The translations under genes and the position numbers were made by a program. From Elizabethkingia miricola (GTDB taxonomy: Bacteria > Bacteroidota > Bacteroidia > Flavobacteriales > Weeksellaceae): a stretch of 64,000 bases of DNA. Below are positions 1 to 7,780 of this stretch, in pieces. The stretch is from positions 372,001 through 436,000 of the forward strand of contig NZ_LSGQ01000030.1 of NCBI RefSeq assembly GCF_001675285.1, given 5' to 3'. Every line of letters starts with the position of its first letter. Within the stretch, counting starts at the first letter, position 1. The notes under the pieces were generated by a model that saw only the letters and a list, made by a program, of their open reading frames with translations, was not told the origin of the DNA and ran no database searches.

Positions 1-494
1 TCTACAATATATCCTCCTAATGGCGGTCCTAATGTAGGTCCTACAATAACTCCCATACCATAAATGGCCTGAGCCATACCTCTTTTCTCCACCGGGAAAA
101 TTTCGGTAATAATGGTTTGCGAGGTTACCAGTAAGGCTCCACCACCAAGTCCCTGTATAAATCTGAAGATAATAAGCTCTGCCATTGAGGTTGAATTTCC
201 ACAAAGGAAAGATGCTGCGGTAAAGATAATGATGGAAGCTACAAAGTAATTTCTTCTACCAAACTGCTGAGAAAGCCATGCCGTCATGGGTACCATAATT
301 ACGTTTGCAATAGCATAAGCCGTAACTACCCAGGCAACATCTTCCAGTGTTACTCCCAGACTCCCTTTCATAGAGTCCAAAGCCACGTTCACAATGGTAG
401 TATCTACGATTTCCAGAAGGGCACACAATACCGCCATTAAAACGATAATACCCCTTCTAAAACCATATTCTACCAGAGAATCCGGATTTTCCAT
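1..494 (-). CDS. DHA2-family MFS drug efflux permease (EmrB/QacA type), partial
   Basis: Inner-membrane proton-driven multidrug exporter; the C-terminus lies beyond the left edge, so only the first 164 residues are visible. The ATG is at 494. The visible part shows the DHA2 signature DTTIVNVAL (residues 31-39) in TM1, the cytoplasmic loop motif WLSQQFGRR (73-81) between TM2 and TM3, and antiporter motif C in TM5 (GVIVGP then GPPLGG, about 148-161). It is the last visible gene of a tetR-tolC-emrA-emrB operon, 53 bp after the HlyD-family adaptor. That context implies a tripartite EmrAB-TolC pump carrying substrate across both membranes. The substrate cannot be read from the sequence. Family assignment is firm; specificity is unknown. 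Confidence 0.9.
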   Translation of the reverse strand, partial: MENPDSLVEYGFRRGIIVLMAVLCALLEIVDTTIVNVALDSMKGSLGVTLEDVAWVVTAYAIANVIMVPMTAWLSQQFGRRNYFVASIIIFTAASFLCGNSTSMAELIIFRFIQGLGGGALLVTSQTIITEIFPVEKRGMAQAIYGMGVIVGPTLGPPLGGYIV

Positions 495-547
495 TAATCA
501 ATTAAGGTATTTAGAACGGAGAAATCTCCGTTTCTTTTATTTATAAA

Positions 548-1636
548 TTATTTAGTAGTCACATCAACATCCAGATTCATTCCCGGACGAAGATATTTCA
601 GCATAGGATCTTTCGGGTTTACAAACTCGATAGATACCGGTAGTCTTTGTACCACTTTTACAAAGTTTCCTGAAGCGTTATCCGGAGGTAAAAGTGAGAA
701 CTGAGCTCCTGTTGCCGGAGAGAAAGAGCTTACCTTGGCTTCAAATTTATGCTGTGGATAAGCATCCGCTTTAATTTCCACTTTCTGTCCGATTCTTATT
801 TTTTCTAACTGCGTTTCTTTGAAGTTAGCTACAACCCAGATATGTTCGTCTACAATGTTAAATAACTGCTGACCAGGGTTAAGCAACTGCCCCTGTTGTA
901 AATCTACTCTTGAAACAAAACCTGAAACCGGTGCTGTAATCACAGTATAAGAAAGGTTGATTTTTGCAGCCTCTAAAGACGCTTTGCTTTTCTCCAGGTT
1001 AGCTTTTGCAACAGATACCTGAGATCCCACAGCGTGGCTTTGAGAAATTGTAGCCTGTGTCTGATTTTGAGTAGCCAATCTCTGGCTTTCATATCCTTTT
1101 ACAGTTGCCTGAGCTTCTAGCATTGCTGTACGAGCCTGCTCAAATTGTTGTTTTGTAATACTGTGATCCTGATAAAGATTGCTGTATCTGTTATAATCCT
1201 GTGTTGCCTGCCAAAGTTTAGCCTTTGCAGCATCAATATTAGCGTTCATTGCAGCAACCTGACTATTTGTAATAGGTAATGTAGAAGTAGATGCTTCAGT
1301 CTGCGCCTGTGCTGCAGTAATACCGCTTTCAGCCTGAGAAACTCCGGCTCTTGCTTCTTCTACCTTAGTATTGATATCACTTGCATCAAGAATTAAAAGT
1401 GTATCTCCTTTTTTCACATATTGGTTATCTTTTACTCTTACCTCTTTTATAAAGGCCTGAATTCGTGGAGTGATAGCCGTTATATTCGTTTCTATCTGCG
1501 CATCATCAGTTGTCTGATGCACTTGCGCATGCTGATATTTATAAAATCCAAATGCCCCACCTCCGACAATAAGAACTGCAAGGATGGCGATAAATTTTGA
1601 ATTAATTTTCTTTTTATTTGGAACTTGTTCAGACAT
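548..1636 (-). CDS. HlyD/EmrA-family periplasmic adaptor of an efflux pump
   Basis: Membrane-fusion protein linking the MFS permease to the TolC channel. One N-terminal transmembrane anchor (about residues 14-32) is followed by a beta-barrel/lipoyl half-motif (TDDAQIETNI, near 42-51), a long Ala/Gln-rich coiled-coil hairpin (about 90-230) and the second lipoyl half with the typical ITAPVSGFVSRVD stretch (near 235-247). It then runs into the beta-barrel domain. The length (362 aa) is usual for EmrA-type adaptors. The gene lies 24 bp downstream of tolC and 53 bp upstream of the permease, on the same strand. EmrA-type rather than RND-type (AcrA) is inferred from the DHA2 partner and the N-terminal anchor without a lipobox. 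Confidence 0.92.
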   Translation of the reverse strand: MSEQVPNKKKINSKFIAILAVLIVGGGAFGFYKYQHAQVHQTTDDAQIETNITAITPRIQAFIKEVRVKDNQYVKKGDTLLILDASDINTKVEEARAGVSQAESGITAAQAQTEASTSTLPITNSQVAAMNANIDAAKAKLWQATQDYNRYSNLYQDHSITKQQFEQARTAMLEAQATVKGYESQRLATQNQTQATISQSHAVGSQVSVAKANLEKSKASLEAAKINLSYTVITAPVSGFVSRVDLQQGQLLNPGQQLFNIVDEHIWVVANFKETQLEKIRIGQKVEIKADAYPQHKFEAKVSSFSPATGAQFSLLPPDNASGNFVKVVQRLPVSIEFVNPKDPMLKYLRPGMNLDVDVTTK

Positions 1637-1660
1637 TTCTATGTTTATTATTTGCCGTTA

Positions 1661-2974
1661 TTAATATTTTATTTCTCCTGTTTGTCTTAGTAAATTGAAA
1701 TAAGACCATTTTTTATCTGCTTTTCCGTAAACCAGATTAAGCTGTGCCTGAAGCTGCTCTACGTCTGCAGTAAGAAGATCTGTTGTTGTTGCAAGACCAT
1801 TATCAAATTTGTTCTTTACAACTTTATAGTTTTCATTAGCCTGTCCCACAGCCTCTTCATAAACTTTAATCTTCTCGTTTTGCAGTTGATAATCCTCGAA
1901 TGCATTGTGGATATCAGTCTTCACCTTATCGTTCAGTGCTTTTCTATTTTCCTGAATTTCTACCTGCTGTAGTTTTGCTGTTTGTACAGTAGCTCTGTTT
2001 TTATACAGGTTAGCAAGATCATAGGAAAGAGATAAACCGGCCATTGTCATATGGTTAATCTGCAAAATATTAGGCATCCATGCATTGATATATCCTGCAG
2101 TAAGAGAAACTGTTGGATAATATGCTGCTTTTGCAATTTCTACATTAGCTTTTCCAACCTTTTCCTGCTCCGAAAGAATTTTATATTCCTGTCTTTGTTG
2201 TAAAGACTGCTCCTGAAGATTTTGTTCGTTTACAAATTCCTGGGCATCGTCTCCACCAATTTCAGGATCTATTTCAGTTCCTTCAGCTAATCCTAAAAGG
2301 ACTCCAAGATTGTAGTTTAGTACATTAACGTTCTTTTTAGCATCTGCCAAAGACAATTTAACGTTACTTTCCTGAAGTTTTACTCTCATCAGATCGTTTC
2401 TGGCAACAACTCCGTTCAGTTCCAGTTTCTCGAAGTCAACACTTCTCTGATGTGATCTGGAAAGGTTTTCATTGATTACACTGATAGCCTGCTTTGCTTT
2501 ATAAAGGTTTACGAATCCCTGTGTTGCAGCTAAAGCAATATCCTGCTTGTCGTTTTCCAACTGATACTGCTGAATGCTTTTCTGGTATTCTGCAACAGCA
2601 ATTCCGTTCTTAATCTTGAATCCTGCAAAAAGAGGCATTCCAAGATTTAGCTGTTGTATTGCCACATAATCCGGATTAGATGGAGATGATCCACCACCAC
2701 TCAGGAACGGAAGTTCTGATTTTATTTCCATTGTATTAAATGGCTTCATCAGGTTTCCGCTTAGTTTCAGATCTGGTAATCTTTTGTTCTTGGCCTCCTG
2801 GACTTTCGAGTCCATTGTATTCAGTTGCGCTTCAGCAATTTTAACCTTAGAGTTATTTTTCATGCTTAGTACTATAGCTTCGGACAAGGTTAGCTTTTGT
2901 ACTGTTTGCGCAAATTCCAAACCTGCGGCGCTAAATGCAGCCAACAGGAGAATTTTAGTTGTCATTTGTTTCAT
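1661..2974 (-). CDS. TolC-family outer-membrane efflux channel
   Basis: Outer-membrane exit duct for the efflux pump encoded downstream. It has a Sec signal peptide (hydrophobic core about residues 7-20, ending near FAQ) and then two OEP repeats: long amphipathic helices with the typical opening TLSEAIVLSMKNN, and in the second half NKFDNGLATTTDLL near the C-terminus. Its 437 aa are normal for the family. The start at 2974 overlaps the end of tetR by 20 bp; an in-frame ATG three codons later would cut this to 11 bp. The overlap suggests translational coupling and one transcript with the regulator. A second TolC homologue at 36229-37551 is not linked to a pump. Confidence 0.92.
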   Translation of the reverse strand: MKQMTTKILLLAAFSAAGLEFAQTVQKLTLSEAIVLSMKNNSKVKIAEAQLNTMDSKVQEAKNKRLPDLKLSGNLMKPFNTMEIKSELPFLSGGGSSPSNPDYVAIQQLNLGMPLFAGFKIKNGIAVAEYQKSIQQYQLENDKQDIALAATQGFVNLYKAKQAISVINENLSRSHQRSVDFEKLELNGVVARNDLMRVKLQESNVKLSLADAKKNVNVLNYNLGVLLGLAEGTEIDPEIGGDDAQEFVNEQNLQEQSLQQRQEYKILSEQEKVGKANVEIAKAAYYPTVSLTAGYINAWMPNILQINHMTMAGLSLSYDLANLYKNRATVQTAKLQQVEIQENRKALNDKVKTDIHNAFEDYQLQNEKIKVYEEAVGQANENYKVVKNKFDNGLATTTDLLTADVEQLQAQLNLVYGKADKKWSYFNLLRQTGEIKY

Positions 2975-3596
2975 ACCCTAGTAATGAAAATACGGTGTTG
3001 TATAAATGGGTTTTTAATCGTTCTTCTAATTTCTGATAATAATCTTCCTCGTTATGCTCAGGCAGGTAAGCCTGGTAAAACTCTCTGTTTCTGATGCTAA
3101 ATATGATCGTCCCGAGAATAGTTGCCAGAAGATTTTCAGGCTTTACAGCCTTTTTAAATTCGCCTACCACAATTCCCTTCTGAACTACTTCTTCAAATTT
3201 GGTTACGCATAATGCATAAAAATCGCGAAGAAATTCTTTATTAGGTTCCGCAGTATGGCATTCATTAGTTACAAATCCATGGAAATAATTGAATTTAAGG
3301 ATCTGTCCAAGGATAAAATTCAGAATCTCTTTCATTTGCATAGCCGGGCTTGCTGATGAAATCGTCTGTGTAAAATTGCTGAAATTTTCCTTTGCTTTCT
3401 GAACTCTGTACTGATACAAATGAAACATCATTTTATCTTTCGATCCGAAATAATATGAGATCATGGCAACGTTTATATTGGCCTGACTACAAATTTCTCT
3501 TACTGATGTCCCTTTAAAGCCTTTCTCTGCTATAAGGCTTTCTGCAACTTCTAAAATATGCAGTTGCTTTTCACTAAGTTTTTTTATTTTTCTCAT
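2955..3596 (-). CDS. TetR/AcrR-family transcriptional repressor of the efflux operon
   Basis: DNA-binding regulator of 213 aa. The N-terminal TetR helix-turn-helix is clear (about residues 12-58: the segment with GFKGTSVREIC followed by INVAMISYYFGSKDKM). The C-terminal ligand domain is all-helical and variable, so no inducer can be read. It is the first gene of the operon and overlaps tolC. A perfect 7-4-7 inverted repeat lies just upstream (3630-3647), overlapping the likely -33 region of its own promoter. Auto-repression and repression of the pump genes, relieved by a pump substrate, is the usual arrangement for this family and is inferred here. The -7 box at 3607-3614 would leave almost no 5' leader. 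Confidence 0.9.
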   Translation of the reverse strand: MRKIKKLSEKQLHILEVAESLIAEKGFKGTSVREICSQANINVAMISYYFGSKDKMMFHLYQYRVQKAKENFSNFTQTISSASPAMQMKEILNFILGQILKFNYFHGFVTNECHTAEPNKEFLRDFYALCVTKFEEVVQKGIVVGEFKKAVKPENLLATILGTIIFSIRNREFYQAYLPEHNEEDYYQKLEERLKTHLYNTVFSLLGYETNDN

Positions 3597-3606
3597 TTTA
3601 CGGTTG

Positions 3607-3614
3607 CAAATTTA
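3607..3614 (-). promoter_or_regulatory. -7 box of the tetR/efflux operon
   Basis: Read on the minus strand this is TAAATTTG, an exact match to the Bacteroidota -7 consensus TAnnTTTG. A TTTG (3636-3639 on plus coordinates) lies 21 bp further upstream, at the expected -33 distance, and falls inside the inverted repeat. The ATG at 3596 is only 10 bp downstream, so the transcript would have almost no leader. Confidence 0.5.
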
Positions 3615-3629
3615 ATTCACTTTTATGTT

Positions 3630-3647
3630 ATTAAACAAACGTTTAAT
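3630..3647. promoter_or_regulatory. Palindromic operator candidate for the TetR regulator
   Basis: A perfect inverted repeat, ATTAAAC-AAAC-GTTTAAT (7 bp arms, 4 bp spacer), in the 90 bp gap between divergent tetR and the TatD-family gene. TetR-family proteins bind short palindromes of this size beside their own genes. The repeat covers the putative -33 element of the tetR promoter, where bound repressor would block transcription. Binding itself is inferred. Confidence 0.6.
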
Positions 3648-3674
3648 TAATTTTTTTTCAATTATTTTATTTTC

Positions 3675-3682
3675 TAATTTTG
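3675..3682 (+). promoter_or_regulatory. -7 box for the TatD-family gene
   Basis: TAATTTTG matches TAnnTTTG exactly. It ends 4 bp before the ATG at 3687, so a transcript from it would be leaderless or nearly so. No clear TTG at the -33 distance is visible. Confidence 0.4.
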
Positions 3683-3686
3683 GAAC

Positions 3687-4313
3687 ATGATATTTGACTT
3701 TCATCATCACCATAATACCCCTGACTATGAGGGAGTTTACAACAAATCTATTCATGAAGATTTTTTTCCGGAATTCTTCTCCATAGGTTTGCATCCTCAG
3801 GATATCAATGAGGATTGGGAGTCTGAAATTGAAAAAGTACATACAGCAGCAAAAGCTCCAAACTGCTTATCCATAGGCGAATGCGGTCTGGATTCTTTCG
3901 TAAATGCATCTATCGAAGAGCAGATAAAAGTGTTTAAATCTCAAATTGTAATAGCGGAAGAACTCCAAAAGCCATTAACTATCCATTGTGTACGCCGTTA
4001 TAACGAGGTTATAATGGCCTGCAAGGGAGTTAGTATTCCCAAAATTATCCATGGATTTAATAAAAGAGAAACCATTGCAACACAATTATTGCAAAATGGT
4101 TTTTACTTGTCTTTTGGAGCTTCACTTCTGAATAATTTATCTTTGCAGAAAATTTTTCAGCAAACCCCCAACGAAACCTTCGTATTAGAGACCGATACTG
4201 CTGATATCAGCATTGAAACGCTTTATGAGAAAGCCGCAATGATACGGGGTACTTCTATAATGGAACTGGAAAATATAGTAGATTATAATTTAAAAACAAT
4301 TTTCAGATGGTAG
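3687..4313 (+). CDS. Compact TatD-family metal-dependent hydrolase
   Basis: Probable cytoplasmic metal-dependent hydrolase; TatD relatives are 3'-5' exonucleases or phosphoesterases acting on DNA. At 208 aa it is about 50 residues shorter than typical TatD (around 260). The metal-ligand landmarks are nonetheless all present in order: DFHHH at the N-terminus, GLHP (near 33-36), GECGLD (near 62-67), IHC (near 98-100), IIHGF (near 118-122) and LETDTAD near 165. Catalysis therefore looks intact, with shortening in the loops. The last 7 bp overlap the start of tcdA, so the two genes are probably co-translated. The exact substrate is unknown. Confidence 0.85.
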   Translation: MIFDFHHHHNTPDYEGVYNKSIHEDFFPEFFSIGLHPQDINEDWESEIEKVHTAAKAPNCLSIGECGLDSFVNASIEEQIKVFKSQIVIAEELQKPLTIHCVRRYNEVIMACKGVSIPKIIHGFNKRETIATQLLQNGFYLSFGASLLNNLSLQKIFQQTPNETFVLETDTADISIETLYEKAAMIRGTSIMELENIVDYNLKTIFRW

Positions 4314-5041
4314 ATATCTGGCTGGAACGCACCGAATTACTAATAAAAGAAGCAGGTATAGAGAAACTAAAAAAATCCAATATCCTAATTGTAGGAATGG
4401 GTGGAGTTGGGTCTTTTGCAGCAGAATTTATAGCCCGCTCGGGGGTTGGTAATCTGACTATTGTAGACGGCGACATTATAGATATCACCAATATAAACCG
4501 CCAGCTTCCTGCTCTACACTCAACTGTAGGAGACGATAAAGTTGAATTAATGGCGAGAAGAATTCTGGATATTAATCCGGAATTAAACTTAACCAGAATT
4601 AATGAGTTTCTGAACCCGGAAAGAATGGAAGAAGTAATTCAGGCAGGAAACTTCGATTATATTTTAGACTGTATTGACAGTGTAAGCCCTAAACTTGCGT
4701 TGATTAAAGCTGCCAAAAGAAATAAAATAAAAATAATAAGCTGTATGGGTGCTGGCGGAAAGCTGGATCCAAGCAAGGTAATGGTTCGTGACATCAGTAA
4801 GACTCGTAATTGCTTTCTGGCAAAACAAGTTAGAAAAAGGCTGAAAAAAGAAAATATTAATAAAGGTTTCCGCTGTGTTTTTTCTACAGAAATACAGAGA
4901 GAAGACAGTCTGAAAATGACAGACGGCACCAATTATAAAAGATCTTTTTACGGAACTATTAGCTATATGCCTGCTATATTTGGGCTGTATGCAGCATCAG
5001 AAGTTATAAGATATCTTATACAAGATAAAATAGCTGAATAA
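4307..5041 (+). CDS. tcdA: tRNA threonylcarbamoyladenosine dehydratase
   Basis: ThiF/MoeB/E1-like ATP-dependent enzyme that cyclises t6A37 to ct6A37 in ANN-decoding tRNAs. The nucleotide-binding loop GMGGVGSFAAE is near residues 30-40, followed by the E1-family segment IVDGDIIDITNINRQ. Central DCIDSVSPK and the SCMGAGGKLDP stretch are typical of TcdA/CsdL. The 244 aa are slightly short of the E. coli enzyme (268 aa). The ATG overlaps the TatD-family gene by 7 bp and rnpA follows after 22 bp. Alternatives such as MoeB or ThiF are less likely, because no molybdopterin or thiamine genes are nearby and the family-specific middle region fits TcdA. Confidence 0.88.
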   Translation: MVDIWLERTELLIKEAGIEKLKKSNILIVGMGGVGSFAAEFIARSGVGNLTIVDGDIIDITNINRQLPALHSTVGDDKVELMARRILDINPELNLTRINEFLNPERMEEVIQAGNFDYILDCIDSVSPKLALIKAAKRNKIKIISCMGAGGKLDPSKVMVRDISKTRNCFLAKQVRKRLKKENINKGFRCVFSTEIQREDSLKMTDGTNYKRSFYGTISYMPAIFGLYAASEVIRYLIQDKIAE

Positions 5042-5063
5042 ATAATCAGCCAAAAAAAATTAA

Positions 5064-5414
5064 ATGAAAGAATTCGGGTTTCCCTCTTCGGAAAAGTTAA
5101 AAGCGAAGAAAGATATAGACCGCCTTTTCAAAGAAGGCAAATGGGTTACTACAGGTAATCTTCGCATTATATGGCTTGCCAGTGAATCCGAAACCAAAGT
5201 AGGTGTAAGCGTTTCTAAAAGGTACTTCAAAAAAGCTGTCTACAGAAACAGAGTAAAGAGATTGCTTCGTGAAGCTTATAGGTTAAATAAGCCTCTTTTG
5301 CATGAAAGATTCGGGGAACATTTTCATATTATGCTATTTTGGGCATCACCGCAACTTCCTGAAAATCTGGATCAAGTAAAATATTACTACGAGAAACTTT
5401 GTCGTAAAAATTAA
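5064..5414 (+). CDS. rnpA: Ribonuclease P protein component
   Basis: Small basic protein that binds RNase P RNA and helps tRNA 5'-leader removal. The 116 aa are typical. The N-terminus has the family pattern LKAKKDIDRLFKEGKW, then VGVSVSKRYFKKAVYRN and the diagnostic RNR motif (YRNRVKRLLREAYR, about residues 70-83). In many bacteria rnpA follows rpmH near the origin. Here it follows tcdA and there is no rpmH, so the location carries no origin information. Confidence 0.93.
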   Translation: MKEFGFPSSEKLKAKKDIDRLFKEGKWVTTGNLRIIWLASESETKVGVSVSKRYFKKAVYRNRVKRLLREAYRLNKPLLHERFGEHFHIMLFWASPQLPENLDQVKYYYEKLCRKN

Positions 5415-5457
5415 TCATCCTATTTGTTTTTTGCATACATTTAATAAAATTTATGGT

Positions 5458-6069
5458 ATGCCGGAACATATTTCATATTTACAATATATTCTCGGAGCAT
5501 TTATCGGAATAGGCTTAGCTGCTGCTTCAGGATTCAGGGTATTCATGCCTCTATTTGCGGTAAGTCTGGCATCATATCTTGGCTGGATTCCTATGAATGA
5601 AAGCTGGCAATGGCTAGCCGGGTTACCAACTCTTATAGCAACAGGCATTGCCATGATCGTAGAAATACTGGCTTACTACATCCCTTTTATAGATCATTTA
5701 CTGGACACTATCAATATTCCTTTAGCTACGATTGCCGGAACTTTATTGTTTGCCAGCCAATTCACCCATCTCGGTGCATTTCCACAATGGGCATTGGCCT
5801 TAATTGCCGGTGGCGGAACAGCCAGTGTAATAAGCTCAGGATTTGCAGGACTCAGGGCCACATCTACAGCAACTACCGGCGGGACTGGTAATTTTATGGT
5901 AGCAAGTACAGAAACATTCGGCGGAAGCCTAATGTCTATATTAGCACTAGCCGCACCTATTATAGCTTTTATTATTACAGTCTTATTGATTGTTCTGAGT
6001 ATTCGGTACGGAAAAAAGATCTGGCGCAAAATAAGGCAGTTCCGAAGCCCTGATACGGGAATAAAATAA
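5458..6069 (+). CDS. DUF4126 family membrane protein
   Basis: Integral membrane protein of about 203 aa with unknown function. The ATG at 5458 is preferred over an in-frame TTG at 5431, because it places the sequence MPEHISYLQYIL directly before the first hydrophobic segment. Five or so transmembrane segments are visible, with GAFIGIGLAAASGFR near the N-terminus, small-residue-rich helices in the middle (LATIAGTLLFA), and a final segment followed by a basic cytoplasmic tail. These glycine/alanine-rich helices and the ASGFR motif are characteristic of the DUF4126 family. It ends at a strong bidirectional terminator. Confidence 0.8.
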   Translation: MPEHISYLQYILGAFIGIGLAAASGFRVFMPLFAVSLASYLGWIPMNESWQWLAGLPTLIATGIAMIVEILAYYIPFIDHLLDTINIPLATIAGTLLFASQFTHLGAFPQWALALIAGGGTASVISSGFAGLRATSTATTGGTGNFMVASTETFGGSLMSILALAAPIIAFIITVLLIVLSIRYGKKIWRKIRQFRSPDTGIK

Positions 6070-6091
6070 TCTGATATTGATATCAATAAAA

Positions 6092-6120
6092 AAGTCCGGA
6101 AGAAAATCTTCCGGACTTTT
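6092..6120. terminator. Bidirectional rho-independent terminator
   Basis: AAGTCCGGAAG and CTTCCGGACTT form a perfect GC-rich hairpin with a short AAAA loop. It is followed on the plus strand by a T-run (6117-6126) and preceded by an A-run that gives a U-run on the minus strand. It separates the convergent DUF4126 gene and the miaB-lptE run. Confidence 0.88.
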
Positions 6121-6127
6121 GTTTTTT

Positions 6128-7780
6128 CTAATCTTCCTGCTGGATTTTACCAGACTTCAAATCTTTTATATAATTGATTTTCTCCTGGAATTCTTTCTTC
6201 TTTTCAGGGAATTTCTTCTGGAGAATCTCAAAGGCATTTATAGACTTATTATACAAACGCTGCCCTAAGTATAAGTTGGCCAGAGTTTCTGTCATTAGAT
6301 GCGAAATATCATCACCTTTATCTCTTATCACATAATCCGACTCGTCTTTTAAAGCACTAATTCTCGGATTGTTTTCGATAAACTTTTCAATTGCCTTATT
6401 CTTTTTCTCAACGTCTACATTCTCAGGCTTTTCTTTATGCAGCCAGTTTTGCCAGGTGTTAATAAATGAAGAAACATTACTTGTTACAATTGTTTCTTGT
6501 TTAGGTTCAGTCATTATTTCCTCTTCCATTTTTTCTTCATTACTATCCTGTGGTTCTTCTGTTACAGCCTCAGGTTTTACTTCTTCTTTTTCTTTATCAG
6601 CACCTGTTGCACCAAAGAAAGAATAGTTGATTACCGGTCTTTCAGAAGATTCTGTTGCAGAAACTTCTTCTATAATTTCGTTCTCAGCAACCTCTTCCGT
6701 TACAGGTACTTCTTCATGAGCTTCAGCAACTTCAGGTTCCGGAATAACCTCTTCGTTTAATTCCGGTTCTGGTAATTTTTCCTCTTTAACCAGCGATTCA
6801 GATTTCCCTATCAATGCATCAGGAATATGAGCATCAAAGCTCATTGGCTTCCAGTCGTCATTTATAACCGGAGCAGATTCCGGAGTTGCAGCTAATACGG
6901 ACTCATCTTTAATAACCTCGTCAATTATTACAGGAGTGTTTTCTTCAACTACTTCTTCCGCTATTTTTATATCTTCCGGCTCTTGAATTTCAACTTTATC
7001 CGATATATCAGAAGAAATATTTTCTTCTACCGGTCTGCTCAGAAAATCAAAATGGGTATTGTCAGCAAAATCAAGCGTTGAGTGATCTATATGTTTCTCT
7101 TCTTCCTGTTGCTCCTCTACAGATACAGGTGCATCTGTAATTATCGGCTGGGTAATTGTAGTGACAAATGAATGTTGGAATCCCGGAACAGCAGAAGGCT
7201 TTTTCTCCTTAGCGTATTCGGTATGATTATCCGGTATACTGAACTTAACATCCGGAAGGAAATTATCTGCACCGGCAAAACTAGTCTGAGCCGACAAATG
7301 ATCTTCTTCTGTATGTTCCTCTTCTTTATGGAGATCTATAATATTTTTTTCTTCTGAATCCTGAATTACAGCAACTGACTCTACATTCTCGGGAATAACT
7401 TCCTCTATTTTTTCTTCAAAAACAGGTTCTGCTTCCAGCTCAGTTGTACTTTCTTCAATTTCATCCACTTTTGGTTCTACAGCTGCAATAACTGTTTCTT
7501 CTGTAGCTTTCTGAACAGGCACTTCTGCCACTTCTTCCTGTTGATAAGATACCGGATTAATCAGCTGATATAAAATCTTTTTATCAGTTGTATAAGCTGC
7601 TGTTAGCGCTAGTTCCTTCTGATAGGCTTCGGGCTGAAACTGATGTAACGCCATCAAAAATAAAACCCGGATTGGCTGTACATATGGATAATTGGATATT
7701 TCTCTTCTGAGTTCACCAATATCCGATGCTTTTAAACTTTCGGGGAACTTTATTATATGTAAAATTCGTTCATTCATCAT
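6128..7780 (-). CDS. Conserved Glu-rich protein with TPR-like C-terminus
   Basis: A 550 aa protein of unknown function, predicted cytoplasmic with no signal peptide. The first 80 residues form a small globular domain (ERILHIIKFPES... PYVQPIRVLFLMALHQ). The middle, about residues 85-430, is a long acidic low-complexity stretch dominated by Glu, Val, Pro and Ala with no fold visible. The C-terminal 100 residues are helical, with a TPR-like pair (TETLANLYLGQRLYNKS then FEILQKKFPEKK). It starts one base before the lptE stop ends, so it is tightly coupled to lptE. In related flavobacteria similar proteins sit downstream of lptE; a scaffold role is possible, but nothing in the sequence proves it. 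Confidence 0.75.
   Translation of the reverse strand: MMNERILHIIKFPESLKASDIGELRREISNYPYVQPIRVLFLMALHQFQPEAYQKELALTAAYTTDKKILYQLINPVSYQQEEVAEVPVQKATEETVIAAVEPKVDEIEESTTELEAEPVFEEKIEEVIPENVESVAVIQDSEEKNIIDLHKEEEHTEEDHLSAQTSFAGADNFLPDVKFSIPDNHTEYAKEKKPSAVPGFQHSFVTTITQPIITDAPVSVEEQQEEEKHIDHSTLDFADNTHFDFLSRPVEENISSDISDKVEIQEPEDIKIAEEVVEENTPVIIDEVIKDESVLAATPESAPVINDDWKPMSFDAHIPDALIGKSESLVKEEKLPEPELNEEVIPEPEVAEAHEEVPVTEEVAENEIIEEVSATESSERPVINYSFFGATGADKEKEEVKPEAVTEEPQDSNEEKMEEEIMTEPKQETIVTSNVSSFINTWQNWLHKEKPENVDVEKKNKAIEKFIENNPRISALKDESDYVIRDKGDDISHLMTETLANLYLGQRLYNKSINAFEILQKKFPEKKKEFQEKINYIKDLKSGKIQQED

Noticed and set aside
5064-5414. Replication-origin neighbourhood suggested by rnpA
   Set aside because: No rpmH, dnaA, dnaN or clusters of DnaA boxes were seen around it.
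5694-6086. 130-codon antisense ORF over the DUF4126 gene
   Set aside because: It reads the reverse of a membrane protein, lacks a start context and runs into the terminator region.
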